A DNA stretch of 64,000 bases, from positions 535,126-599,125 of the forward strand of contig VZRN01005380.1 in NCBI GenBank assembly GCA_013397935.1. The letters run 5' to 3'. Made by a program: the position numbers and the translations under genes. The notes beneath the pieces are model-generated. The model had not been told where the DNA came from and ran no database searches. It saw only the letters and a program-made list of their open reading frames with translations. The stretch is from Dasyornis broadbenti (taxonomy: Eukaryota > Chordata > Aves > Passeriformes > Dasyornithidae). Shown here one piece after another: positions 28,801 to 40,077 of this stretch (within the stretch, counting starts at the first letter, position 1; each line of letters opens with the position of its first letter).

Positions 28801-31800
28801 ACAAAAATTTCACCACAAAATGCTAGAAATTAAGGAAAGACCAAGTATTTCAAAGTAATCATCTAGGTCCTGCTGCTTCCATACTCATCTGCTGTAATGT
28901 TTCTAACAGTTTGGTGCCTGAAGATACATTTCTTGGTATTTGCTAATGTCTTACACACACATACACCTATATTGCTCTATCCATATTTACTCCCTCCTCT
29001 GCTGTAGCAGAAACTTTTGTCACTACCCAGTTCCATTTTCTTGCTGGAGTACAGACAGGAAGTAAAGGGGGAAAATGGGTATTCAACAACCTCTTTCCTC
29101 TCCCAATCCATTCCACTTGCAGAAAACTAATTTTAGCTCTTATTTAATGAGCAACGTTACCATGCAGCAGCATCATACACAGCTCTCCTTTCCTTCTATT
29201 ATTGCAGGAGCTTGACAAAGAAGGTTTCTCTACTCACCGCTGACAAGTATTTGATTCAAACACCCTTTCTTTTAAAAAAGTGCATATTCTTTGAAAGAGC
29301 ATTTCCATCTGGCACTTATCCCACATTTCACATTAAAATTAGTTTTTCCAGGATGACTGTATTCACTTTCACCAGCAAAATTCTCAGCAGAGCTTCCTTT
29401 CAGAATAAGACACCTCTATCTGAAACACTGGCTCAGCAAGACTACTTAACTGTGTCAAAAGACAACTCATGTATTTAAAACTATGAGAGAGATAGGGGAA
29501 AAGCATGTCTCTCCTTCTTACAGTATCTTAATAAAATAATTGCATTGAGTTCACATGGTAATTAAAAGAAAAATTTAACCTACCTCAAAATCTCAGATTC
29601 ATATTTACAAAACAATACATATATAAATATGAAAATTAGTTCTCATATCTTCAAAACAACATCATTAACAAGACTGTGAGTCGCTGAAATAAGCCCTATT
29701 TTGTGTCTTTGCCCATGCTCATGTCCAGTAATCACAGCTGGCAAGTACATTTTTTCAAGGTATTTTTAACACAACTGAGACAATTTAAAAAAAAAAAAAT
29801 CAAACCCACAATAAGCCTTTATCATACCTTATGAAGCTACAGTGATACAACAACATGTGCAGACAGTTATGCACAAAAAAAAGTAATCAAGCCTTATGCA
29901 CCTGGACAAAAGGGAAGCACTACCACAGCCAGGAACCAATTTACATCCATGCAGAGACAGGGGTGTGAAAGCATTTTTCTTAATGCCAGATTATGTATTT
30001 TCAGATGTGAAAAAACGTATGTGTACAGCAGCTGGACACTACACCACAGAACACACCAGTTCTTGGAAAGCTGCCTTTGCAACACAGAGAAAGGACCAGC
30101 TCTGGCAAATGGACAGGATGGGATCGGTCAACTTCCAAAGAGAACTCCTGCACCAGCTCCTGGGCACAACTCTGTTGCACATGAGCACTAGTCTCCTCAG
30201 GAGACAAACACATTTTTCCTGAAAGCGCTAAAGCACTGGCCAATTTTATGCTGAGCTGCATTACCACAACTGCAAACAAACCAAGGCAAGATCATTGCTA
30301 TAAGTGTAAGTAATGAATTACCCACAGAGAAGAGAGCATGACTGAAATTGGATTTTTGCTCTGTCCTCTGCTCCCATAGCTCCCAGGCAAGGCTGATTAC
30401 AGGTAAAAATGCAAAGTGACAGAAGCCTCAGATCCATGAGGACACCATAGTGAAGAGAGACACAAAATTACAGTGTTTTAAGACACAAACATCATGTCCT
30501 CATTCTGCTTCAACCTCAGTACAGTAAGAAAGAATTTCCACTCTTCAGATTCGCCTAGCAAGCAGTGAACACCTTAAATCGCAATTTTACTCCCCTAAAA
30601 TACACAACTTACAGAAGAGCAAATTCTTCTCCCAGCCTGTTAAAAACCCTCCCTTTAGACTATTACTATAGCAAAGACACTCATTCAAAAAAGCAAAGGA
30701 ATTAAGATCAAAATAACGTACAAGTGATATTGTGTTTCATTTACTCGTTTCAAGTAAGCTGACAAATCCCAGAGTAGTTTATGAATTTATTTCATTCTGC
30801 AATTAAAACACACTAAGAAACGTTTAACTGAACTACATTAAACTGTCTACATCTGTACCAATATTCGTTCACTGTGTCAGTATGTAAACAATCTTTTAAG
30901 TCAAAAAAGTTGTGTTTTCGCTGCTACTTTAAAGCAGAACAGACCACTGCTTGAACTGAGCTTGTGAAACAAAATAAGAAAATCTAAAAAGCAGAAGACC
31001 GACACAAATACTGGTTCTTGACAGAGAAGAGACAGAAGAGAGAAGAAGGGGCTGCCAAAGTCTCAACATGTGGCAGAACAGAAATTCCCACTGGGTTCCA
31101 AGTTTTGAAAAGTAATGGGACCATTCACAACAGGGATATTCGTTGCATATTCAATCCTTTCTCCACATTCAGCATAAACCAAAGTCAAAAACTAAGATTT
31201 AACTCCTTTTTTAATAAGAGACTTCTTTCAAAATAAGTAACTTCTTTCAAAAAATCTAAGAAACAACTCTGGATGATACCACTGGGTTTAAAATGCAGTG
31301 AGAATATCACAGTAAATTGCTGCAGTGGTCAGGTCAACAGAGATGATGCACAGGTAAATTGTTTTAGATATTTTGGCTGTGATCCACAACACCACAAAAC
31401 CCCCAGAATTATAGGAAGAAACTGCACCCCGTATCTTTGATCCACTGCCAGCTAGGCCCGAGACAGTGTCAGGACACAGAAAAAAATGCCCTCTCATTTG
31501 CTATACTTCATGTCTTTCCACAGGAACTGGTCTCTTTCTCGTCGTTCTATTTCCTGTACACAGACCAAGCCTATTGTCACTAGGTGAAAACACACACACA
31601 CATGCCACCGACTTACCAGCCTGCGCTGGCATAAATCTCCCTTTAGGCAGAGGTGACCTGCAGCCTCACAGCCGTGAACATGGTCCTGTCCCTCTCCAGG
31701 CCCGGCAGAACGCAGCGCCGGCCGTGCAGAGATCAGCTCGCACGGAGCCCTCCGGGACAGGGGGTGACAGCCACGCCAACGCTCCCAGCGATCCTCTCCC

Positions 31801-32088
31801 GCTGCCCGGCTGCCGGCGGGCGGGGGATCCGCACAGCCCGGCTGCCCCGTCCATCCTCCCTTCCCCCTAATCCTTCCTGCTCAGCCGCGCTGAACCTCAA
31901 CCCGCAGCCCCTCCGCCCGGCAGCTCCTCCATGTCCCGGCTCCCGCCGCAGCCCCCCACGGGCGGTCCCCCCCACGGCCGGGACACCGTCCCCGCGTGGG
32001 ACCGCGCTCGGCCCGGCCCGACCGAGTCGGGTCGGACCCTCCGCGGCCTCGGCCCCACGGCTCACCAGGAGTAGGTCTGCTCCGCCAT
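1818..32088 (-). CDS. SPPL3: SPPL3, signal peptide peptidase-like 3, 5' part (exons 1 and 2 only)
   Basis: SPPL3 is a multipass GxGD-type intramembrane aspartyl protease of the Golgi. It cuts type II membrane proteins, especially glycosyltransferases, and so adjusts cell-surface glycosylation. Seen here: coding exon 1 gives MAEQTYS plus two bases of a Trp codon. Exon 2 supplies the last base of that codon and then [20 protein letters not shown] and a few further residues, ending in two bases of an Arg codon. Joined, they give the first 33 residues expected for SPPL3, including the first transmembrane segment (about residues 16-31). Both splice sites are canonical and the phases agree (2 after exon 1, 2 after exon 2). 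The YD and GxGD catalytic motifs lie in later exons outside the window. The ATG is in a strong context (GCAGCC before it, G at +4). The gene is transcribed away from HNF1A. Identity is secure; the coordinates span an intron of about 30 kb. Confidence 0.95.
7483..7496. repeat. A14 homopolymer
   Basis: A run of 14 adenines within SPPL3 intron 1, followed by CCC and further A-rich sequence. It may be the worn tail of an old retroposed sequence, but no target-site duplication or body was recognised. Confidence 0.8.
7667..7694. repeat. (TA)n(TG)n(TA)n microsatellite
   Basis: A compound dinucleotide repeat in SPPL3 intron 1: a TA block, a short TG block, then a second TA block. It is probably polymorphic in length. 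Confidence 0.9.
10207..10236. repeat. Perfect 12-bp inverted repeat (hairpin)
   Basis: The arm CAGGTCTTCCTG (10207-10218) is followed by the six-base loop CTCTCA and the exact complement CAGGAAGACCTG (10225-10236). One wobble and one further G-C pair extend the stem outward. It lies in SPPL3 intron 1 with no gene assigned. It is too short for a typical microRNA precursor. Confidence 0.85.
11149..11197. repeat. A-rich (CAAA)-like low-complexity tract
   Basis: Loosely repeated CAAA, CAA and A-run units within SPPL3 intron 1. It is a degenerate simple repeat with no coding content. Confidence 0.7.
12144..12181. repeat. Short tandem duplication, 22-bp period
   Basis: The 16-base word TATTTAGTCTAGAAAA occurs at 12144-12159 and again at 12166-12181, separated by GTTGAT. 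Both copies are identical, which suggests a fairly recent local duplication in SPPL3 intron 1. Confidence 0.85.
20178..20211. repeat. Perfect 13-bp inverted repeat (hairpin)
   Basis: The arm TCTAAAGTGCAGC (20178-20190) pairs exactly with GCTGCACTTTAGA (20199-20211) across the eight-base loop TGAGGCAG. It lies in SPPL3 intron 1. The stem is perfect but short, and there is no evidence that it is processed into an RNA. Confidence 0.85.
29787..29799. repeat. A13 homopolymer
   Basis: A run of 13 adenines in SPPL3 intron 1, without a recognisable retroposon body on either side. Confidence 0.8.
32066..32088 (-). CDS. SPPL3: SPPL3 coding exon 1 (start codon)
   Basis: Only 23 coding bases: ATG at 32088-32086, then codons for AEQTYS and two bases of Trp8, followed by the donor GTGAG at 32065-32061. 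The 5' UTR continues upstream on the minus strand to at least 32177, where the sequence is lost in N. The tiny coding part and the phase match what is expected for SPPL3. Confidence 0.95.
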
Positions 32089-32177
32089 GGCTGCGGCTGG
32101 GCGGCCGGCGCTGGGCTCTGCGGGGCGGTCGGGCCCGAGCTCCTCCTCCGCCTCCTCCTCCGCCTACCTCCTCGCAG

Positions 32178-32493
32178 NNNNNNNNNNNNNNNNNNNNNNN
32201 NNNNNNNNNNNNNNNNNNNNNNNNNNNNNNNNNNNNNNNNNNNNNNNNNNNNNNNNNNNNNNNNNNNNNNNNNNNNNNNNNNNNNNNNNNNNNNNNNNNN
32301 NNNNNNNNNNNNNNNNNNNNNNNNNNNNNNNNNNNNNNNNNNNNNNNNNNNNNNNNNNNNNNNNNNNNNNNNNNNNNNNNNNNNNNNNNNNNNNNNNNNN
32401 NNNNNNNNNNNNNNNNNNNNNNNNNNNNNNNNNNNNNNNNNNNNNNNNNNNNNNNNNNNNNNNNNNNNNNNNNNNNNNNNNNNNNNNNNNNNN
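32178..32493. other. Assembly gap (316 N)
   Basis: Unsequenced bases in the SPPL3 CpG island, next to CCTCCTCCGCC-type repeats. GC-rich sequence of this kind is typically lost in short-read bird assemblies. The gap probably hides the SPPL3 transcription start; its true length is uncertain. Confidence 0.99.
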
Positions 32494-35400
32494 GAGTGGG
32501 GCGCGGGGTCACGTGTTCACAACACCCTCACGTGCCGCCGCCGCTGGCCGCACGCAGGCGCTGTGGGCCTGGCGGCGGCAGCGCTGGGTGACGCTGGGTG
32601 GCGCTGGGTGGCGGGTCCGGCCACGCCGCCGCTTGGGATCAGCCCTGCGGGCGGGCAGGTTCGCTGTGGGTATTCCCACCGGAGCGTCGCCGCTCGGGGT
32701 GCCGTGCCCTGCGGCTGCGAGGGGGAGCGGGTGGGGTGGACGGAGCTTCCTCCGGCCAAAAAGCAGCACGAGCTGCGGGTGGGTTTTGGGCCGGGGGGCT
32801 TCCGGGGAGCAGCCGTGACTCCCGAGCTGATTCCCGAGCCGGTGTTTCCTTTCTCGCAGCGTCGTCCCGTCTCCCCACCCCGTCCCGCTGCAGCAAGCGG
32901 GGCAGCTCCCCCGGGCTTGCGGGGTGCCAGGGGAGGGCGAGCGTGGCTGGCTCGGATAGGTCCTGTTGGCCGGAGAGTGACCCCGGTGCGCTCGGGGTAG
33001 CCCTGTAACGTGGGACTCCGGGGGCTCCTGCCGCTGCTTTGGCACGTCGCTGACTTCTCGCATCCCGCAGGAGTCCGCGACTTCCCAGGAGTCTGCATTG
33101 CCGCTGTGGTGGGGGGGTTCCTCTTAACAAAAGTTGGGTGGTAAATGCACCAGTCAGGTAAGATAATTTGTAACTTCGGTGTTTAATTCATCAAATGCAC
33201 AGGTGTTTCTGGAGATGGCTGTATTTTTGAATTTGTGATCTTTGAAATCAAGTAAAATCAATAGGATCAAACGCTCAAAGTGGTTTTTTTTAAGGAAGGA
33301 AAATAACATTCCAGGTACTCTGACCAAATAAAAATCATGTGCTTCATGTTACCGCCAGCCCTGTATTAAACCTGTGCAAGTCCCAGGCAGAGACACTGCT
33401 GCGTTAATATCGGTCCGGTCTCTCTCCTTCCTGGTTTCTGCTGCCAAACCCTCGGCCCTTCATTATGTTTCTGCTAAATGCAGAACTAGTGGTTTTTCCT
33501 CGATTTGCTAACGTGAGTAATCCTTACCTCCTGGGAGTTTACTTGCAGCAATTTTGTGTGAGTGGGGCTTTGCAGAGCTTGGATCAATTGTTCCAGTCCA
33601 GCTGTGAGTTCCCGCTCATTGTCCCTGTCAGTGTGGGAGGGAGAACAGCCAGTTTGAACATACAGTTGGAGGTGACGTAATTGTATCAAATATAAATAGA
33701 AGAACAAATGCCAGGGGCTGGTAAAAATAGGTATTTGTTTAAAAAAAAAAATTTTTGAAGAAATTCTTTGCCTTAATAGAATTTTGTTAAAATCTTCAAA
33801 AAAGTAATGGAACATTGGGATATTCTCATTGCATTTACAGGGATGCCAGATGCCTCTGAAATTTGGAGCCCACTCCAGTTTATATCTATTAGTGGATTGA
33901 ATAAATTATTTTCATGCTGACCATCTCATTTATTCTCTTAACTGGAAAAACCTTACGCTGGTGTGTGGTCAACAGAGGATTAAAAATAAGGAATGTCTCC
34001 TTTCACCTTTTTTCTGTCACAGGTGCTGTGTAAATCTGGGTGGATCACTTCATCCCTGCTAGCTCGGCTCCTTCATCAATACAGAGGAAACTGCAAAGTG
34101 TTGCAGCCACCTGAAGTTTTGGGGAGCTGCAGCAGGAAGATGCTGTATGCAACACAGGTTTACTTGGTCTTGGTGGAGGGAATGCCCTGGATTCCTGTGC
34201 TCCAGTTAAAGAATGCTTTTCTTAAGATGGTGCTGGACTCTGAGGGTTTCTCCCCCTGTATCTTAATGCTTTCAAAACAAGTGATTTGGGTTGTTTCACA
34301 TCCAAATCCTCTCTGATTTTCACAGCCCTTTGGCCTTGTGGACAGGAATGACCTTAGAGCTCCCGACATAATCAGCACTTTACCCACTTACTAACATCTG
34401 TTGGAGAATCGGATTTATCAACCATGATGTGGAAATACTCCAAGTACCATGACTGATTGGGTCATGGGATGCCTGCTGAGGTCAGTCGTGGCAGCTGGGT
34501 GTGCTGGAAGGACAAGAGGGTGAGCACTGCTAACTTTTCCTCCCATCCAGTTCAGACCAGACTATCTGGAAAAACTTCCTCCCCTATTTAATCTCTGTCC
34601 TCGGCTTGCACCTTGTGCACAGTCCTGGTGCCCATCTCGGTAGGTCTGGAGAGCTTTGGTGGATATGATGCGTGGAGAAGGTAGGAGTCATGCTCAGAAC
34701 TGGAGCTGTGGGGTACACAGCCCAGTCAGTCAGTTTGGGGTGAAACTCTGGTGTTCCCACATACACATATCCCCTGTCTAAAAAACGACTCAGGCTCTGG
34801 GTAGGATTTGCACAATGAATAAGTTCCCTGCTTTTGTTCTCCTCAGCACAGCAGAAAAACCTACAGAAATGCTTAGATAATGAACAAATAAGTTGGAATC
34901 CTTACTATACTGTGGTGCAAGCCTGAATATCTGGAATGCCTGTTTGTGCTTCCCTTTTCATTGATTGTAACAGAGTAAATGTAAGAGGAGAAAAGAACCT
35001 CTCTGTCCTTTTAAATCAGTGCAGGGAAAGATAAATCAGGGCTTCAGCCTTGTCTTGATACTAAAGAGCCTTTCTGATTTTTTTTTTTTCCGACAATAGG
35101 ATGTAAAACTGATATTGGTATCTATGAAACAATATCCCTGCTTTGTGTCCATATTAAAATAGCTTCCGGTTTCTCAGTCTTGCAAAATTTCCAGCACATT
35201 AATTTGGCACAAATGATTTATAGCTGATGAGCAATTAAAGTATAATTTCTTTCCAGCATCTCAGGCTTTGTGACTAGACTACTAAATGATTTTGCAAGTT
35301 TGCTTTATCATTACAGGATAGCGGTAGGATGAATTCACAGGAGAAATTTATTCCTCCTTGCAGACCTAGCATCTGCTGTCACTGCAAACTGGAGCACTGC

Positions 35401-35901
35401 TTGCATTCCCCAGATAATTTTCTCACCGTACCTTTTGTACAGTCTTTCTTTGGACCTACAAGAGAGCTTTAGTCTGAATTTCAGTGACAGTTTACTCTGA
35501 CATTACAAAGTCCTTCCAAAATACCTATTCTGCCTGGAGCCTTTGATGTAAACTGATCTTAGTACTTAGACCTGTCAAGGTGTTTCAGAACTAGCAGCAA
35601 GCAAAACCATTTCTTAAATTATTTTTATATTTGGAAGGGCAGCTCCCAGAGGCAGGTGTGGTAGAGAAAAATCAGATGAAAGTACTGGCTACAAAGAGTC
35701 CTCACCTCCAAGTTGTTTAAATGTCAGCAGATGACATTTAGCTAACCATGTCTTGATTCTGCTATAATGGAGGTGGAAAGAACCAGAGGAGCTTCATGTA
35801 GACACTTCACCTTTCAGGAAAGGACATGACAGGTATAGTTGTCAATGCTGCTTTGTTTTGAGAGGAACAAATAGAATGGAAATGAGCAGAAAAGGAGGGG
35901 A

Positions 35902-35920
35902 TAAAAATAAAAATAAAAAT
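35902..35920. repeat. (AAAAT)n short repeat
   Basis: About four units of a TAAAA-type pentanucleotide repeat upstream of HNF1A. It is low complexity only. Confidence 0.8.
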
Positions 35921-36045
35921 CAAGAGACTCAGTTCCAACAGGGTATCTGCAAGCTACACTAGGTTATTTGTAAGATCCTTGTGGGTTTCCCCTTGATAAA
36001 TGAAATTAAAACGTGCACTGGCCATGTGTGACACGATTCTCTTCA

Positions 36046-36059
36046 CTACCACCTAGTGG
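36046..36059 (-). promoter_or_regulatory. CTCF-like motif
   Basis: The minus strand reads CCACTAGGTGGTAG, which fits the CTCF core consensus CCASYAGRKGGCRS at all positions but one (T for C at position 12). It sits between the divergent SPPL3 and HNF1A promoters, a reasonable place for a boundary element. A 14-base match can occur by chance, so this is a candidate only. Confidence 0.35.
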
Positions 36060-39000
36060 GAAACTCCTTCATAACCCAGCTCCAGAGCTGCTCCTGCTCT
36101 CTACCCTCACCCTCAGCCTAATGGTAGAAACAGGGAATTAATGGAGGGAGAAAATGACAGATGACTGGAAAGGAGGACACAGTCCTGTTTCCACAGACAG
36201 GCAGAGGAATGTGTAGAGAAAGTCTATAATTTAAACCCATTCTGCTCCATGGATTTACCACACCACAACTCCAAGCTCTTCATCCAGGCCAGCCCACTGA
36301 TGAAAAAACCCAGCTTCCTTCTCAGTAAAATCACATTTTTCAATTATAATCACATATTTACACCAAAGACTACTACCACATTAGAACCTAAATGGGTATA
36401 TATTGGAAACATTAAAATCATGTATTCAAGTGAGTCCTTCCCCACTGAGATATGCGGGGTTTGCACAAATAGCTGAAATCCAACCCTACGCAAACTACAT
36501 ATAAATGACAATTATCTCAGATTTTTCACACTCCTGTGTGCCTTTTGGGACTAAGCTCCCAATGCACAAATAATAATCAGTTTTGGTATTCATGTAGCTT
36601 CCCCCCCCAATAATAGAAATAAGGATTAACATTATCATCATAGCTCTCACATTTAAAGGAGGGGATTATGTTAATGTCATTCAGGCCAGTAAAGCATTTA
36701 GCAGTCGCAGCAGGAAGAACAGTAAAATGGTAAATAATTACTAAAAGAACCATTTCTCTGTGTTTCTTTTGCCAATGGCAATTTTACCACCCTATTGAGG
36801 GAACTACGTGGCCTCCCTCTAGCAGCACATTTATCATAAATATATTTAGGCTTTTTTTCCTTCTCTGTATGCTCCTTGAAGCCACATTACTCTGGCTTTA
36901 TCCCAGCAAATTACTGTATTTTTCATCATGTACACTTAATAATGGATATAATTCAGTAAATTAAAACATCAGAGGTAAAAATGGTGTTGATACAAAAGTC
37001 AGGCTTTGGGAGTCTATTCTGCCTTCCATGCTGTGCATGGCACTCTGCTGTCCCTTACTGTGGGTTTGCCCTAGTGCAATAAGCAGAATATAGACCAGTA
37101 TGTGTAGAATTAGAGTAATGTTCCTATTATTATTAGAGTAATGTACCCATTCATACTTTCATGCAGTGTTTTTAGTGTTAAGTAATTCACTTTATTAAAT
37201 GTAGGGAAGAAGGGATTACTTTGGAACAGTTAATACAAAACCAAATACTGCAAACGTGAGAAAAACAAACAGGTATCACTTGGTGTCTTCAAACTTAAGT
37301 TTCCCCTGTCACAACCACCAAGATCATATTAATCAGAGTGACTTGAGAATCCACTGATGACCTGGGATATTGTTACGGTTAAGGAAATCAACATATGCTA
37401 ACCATTCACTAGCGCAGCCTGGCAGGTTTCAATGAATGGAAAGATGAAAGTGGGTAAGTTTCTTCAGTGTTTTGCTAATTGTCCAGGCTCCTGTAGTTTA
37501 AAATGGACAATTCTAATAGACCAAGGGAAAAAGCCCTTCAGGAAAATGTGACAGAGAAAATTTACCTCCTCCTCGGTATTTGAAAGGTTTCCTTGTTCAG
37601 CTGAGCGTTCGCCACATGGCATCCAAGTGTAACATTCAAGGAGGTCCTAACATACAAACAGATGGTCATTTCTGGTTTTATAAACTTCAAAGTTCACTGG
37701 TTTCAAAAAAAGCTTCTACAGCTGAAGGTCTTCAAGGCAAGCAGAAGTAGCAGCATCAGGACTTCTGGGTGCATAAGGAATCCTTGAAACCACACAATAC
37801 AGACAGATCATTTGTTGCTATGCTTTCTTCTCTTTACAACTTCCATTGACAAATATTGCTGTTCTTTGTTTAAACGTAATGGTCTGTGTCTCCATCCGCC
37901 CTCAAACATTCAACAGGTTTATATACCAACAGAATATGGACAATCTTTTAAAAAAGAACAATTTCCATCTTGGTTTATATAAAAGAGATCACCATACCAA
38001 AGAGAGGCAGAAAGAAGTAACAGAGAATGACAGCATCTCCTCTGTCACATACTGCAAGAGCTCCACCATCTGTTGTGTCTGTTTGCAAAGTCCTTGAATT
38101 ATGAGGACATATCATGCAGAAACTGTATGTCGTGCCTAGATGTTGTAATTACAATTGAAAATTACTGTTATCAGCCAGTAATATCATGTCTACTGGGGGG
38201 AGGCCGGGAATAAAGGAAAACTAATAACAAATAAAATGTATGGAAATTGTATCAACACACTGACAGTACAATGCCAAAAAATGCTCACCATTCTTTAAAT
38301 ACTCTTCATTAAGAGTATGACCCAAAAAACAAAAATCTTAAGAAGCTAAAGATGTCTTTTTATATTCATGTTCACATGAAAATTCCTTACAATAAATGTT
38401 TTTACATGGACTCAGAATTGTTACTCTTTTTTAGCCACACAAAGTCGCCTGTATCCATTAGAGCTTTGTTAACACCCTGCAGGGAGGAGCCGTGGTGCTC
38501 TGGGCGAAGACCAGATCTGAAATAAAAGGCAAGAGTTAACACAGTTCCGCCAGGTGCCTGGAGGGAAGAGGGTCTGGCTGCAGGAGCTCTGTCCTGCAGC
38601 TGCTGACACAAGAGCCTGGAGAGCTTGGCCAGTGGTGCCGGGAAAAGAAAACAGAGGCCAAGGTCCTCTGCAGCATTGTGTTGGGACACTGCCTAATGTG
38701 GGAACAGCCCTAACAGGCACCATTTAGCTCAGGCTTGATGGGAGCATATAGACACAGGCAGCTGCCCCTGGGAAGCCTCCATTGAGACAACAGCTTTACA
38801 TCCTCTGAGGGATCCATCGCAGGAGACACCGGTGCATTGAGTCCACACGTGCACATCAAGTTACTCCCTAATTTAGCCTCCCTAATTTAGCTGCTCAAAT
38901 TAGGCAGGTTCATTCAAATTATTTCAGACCACAAAAGACAATTTAGTCATAAAGACTCCTGGAGAACTGTATTAAGCAACTCAAGATGAGCCAGGGATCA

Positions 39001-39738
39001 TATTTTAGGAAATCACCCAACAGGAGGGAGCAGAACCTCAAAGAAGAGCTAGTATCAAGAAGGGATGGAGGTAGATGATAAAGGGGAATCACAAGCCTGC
39101 CCAGAGCATTCACCAGAAGCAGCAGTGCTGTCGATGATAGGGATTTTGAGCACGACCCAACACCCAGGGCTATCCCTTAACAAATACTTGAATCACAAGC
39201 TAAGAGGGGCAAGCCCTGCAACCCCCCCCCAATTATGTGCGAACACCGCTCCTGCTCATAACTGAACAATAAACATAGCAAGTTAAAATGGAGGTACTAC
39301 TAGTATTGGCACATCAAGATACCAAGCAAGCCAAAGCCAGAAGTGAAAAAGTCACTTAAGACTTCATGCTCTGCCACAGAAGTCAGCTGGAACTCCAGTA
39401 CATCCTGCAAGTCTTGGGAACATTCACATAAAGTCAGTGGTCACACTCCTCTGCTGGGGGTTGCACAAATGCCAGTGCAGCTGAGCCTTTCCCTCAGCCC
39501 AAGCCTTTGGCAGGGCCTGGCATTGGCTGTACTTCACCACTGCCACAGTTCCAAGCACGTTCCACGATATTCCAACGGCAGCACATTATCCTGAACCATG
39601 GGCAGCCAAGCACAGCTCTTCCTTTTGGGTACTCCACCTCCTTCCTTCTCCAAAACTAATGGGGCCAGAAGTAAGCCATGCTTCTCCATCCCCATCTTCC
39701 TAATTTTCTTTCCATAGCTCAGTTTTCCATGCTGCAGA

Positions 39739-39813
39739 TTTTCTATCCCTTCATTTTCCTCTCCTCTCTTCTGCTTCCCTCCCTTTCCCCCTCCCCCTGC
39801 TTTCTCTCCCTCT
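39739..39813 (+). repeat. Polypyrimidine tract next to the HNF1A promoter
   Basis: About 75 bases of almost pure C and T with CCCTCC and TTCCCC units, ending some 30 bases before the HNF4-type site. Homopyrimidine tracts at promoters can adopt non-B structures. The tract could equally be neutral low-complexity sequence. Confidence 0.7.
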
Positions 39814-39840
39814 GCACTTTGTGAACTGCTGCGGCAGTGC

Positions 39841-39922
39841 TGAAGTCCAAAGTTCAGTAACTTGCTAAAGCACACAGATAAATATGAACCTTGGAGAATT
39901 TACATTTGCTGCAATGTAAACA
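39841..39922 (+). promoter_or_regulatory. HNF1A: HNF1A proximal promoter block: HNF4-type DR1 and forkhead sites
   Basis: A direct repeat with one-base spacing, AGTCCAAAGTTCA (39844-39856), is a near-ideal HNF4 binding site. About 60 bases further on, TGTAAACA (39915-39922) is a perfect forkhead (FOXA) core. From memory, the HNF1A promoter of mammals carries the same HNF4 site at a similar distance, roughly 0.3 kb before the start codon, and a substitution in it has been described in a human MODY3 family. The intervening bases also look like the mammalian promoter. HNF4A control of HNF1A is a known hepatic and pancreatic loop; its use in this species is inferred. Confidence 0.85.
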
Positions 39923-40077
39923 GATAGCCAAGGGTCCCTTTATCAGCACTGGCTCAGGACAGTCGTGGGGGGTCTGAAGTGGCTCAATTTTATATTTTGT
40001 TTTTTTTGGGGGGGTGTAAAGGTGGAAGGCTGTGCTGTGCCCACTCTCCTGACAGTCGGGCGTGTTACCTCAGGAAC

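Larger units (their letters stand above)
1896..32065 (-). other. SPPL3: SPPL3 intron 1 (about 30.2 kb)
   Basis: The intron is bounded by GTGAG at 32061-32065 and CCAG at 1896-1899 on the minus strand. The sequence is AT-rich and essentially non-coding. The many short open frames show no known protein motif or conserved pattern. I recognised no tRNA, rRNA, full-length CR1 element or LTR. What can be supported are simple repeats, homopolymers, two perfect inverted repeats and one short tandem duplication, listed separately. In mammals this intron is also by far the largest of the gene, and such introns often hold enhancers, but none can be called here without conservation data. Confidence 0.9.
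31640..33120. promoter_or_regulatory. SPPL3: CpG island and promoter of SPPL3, interrupted by a gap
   Basis: GC content and CpG density rise sharply from about 31.64 kb and fall off near 33.12 kb. The island covers SPPL3 exon 1 and its upstream region. No TATA box is evident, as is usual for a housekeeping-type CpG-island promoter. The exact transcription start cannot be placed, because the 5' UTR runs into the assembly gap at 32178-32493. Long open frames on both strands here reflect GC richness and the run of N, not protein genes. Confidence 0.85.
33121..39690. other. Non-coding region between SPPL3 and HNF1A
   Basis: About 6.6 kb between two divergently transcribed genes. I see no convincing coding exon. 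In mammals an antisense non-coding RNA (HNF1A-AS1) lies in the corresponding interval, but such RNAs are poorly conserved and I cannot identify one here. Simple features include T12 at 35078-35089, an AAAAT repeat at 35902-35920, C9 at 39222-39230 and a CTCF-like motif near 36.05 kb. Confidence 0.75.

Noticed and set aside
31653..33130. Several open frames of 130-330 codons on both strands through the SPPL3 CpG island
   Set aside because: They cross 316 N or arise from GC-rich sequence that is poor in stop codons. They overlap each other in several frames and match no family.
36727..36741. HNF1-like AT-rich site GGTAAATAATTAC upstream of HNF1A (possible autoregulation)
   Set aside because: The half-site differs from GTTAATNATTAAC in more than one position, and AT-rich matches are frequent here.
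38549..38570. Inverted repeat CTGCAGGA ... TCCTGCAG between SPPL3 and HNF1A
   Set aside because: Only 8-bp arms; many such repeats are expected by chance in 64 kb.
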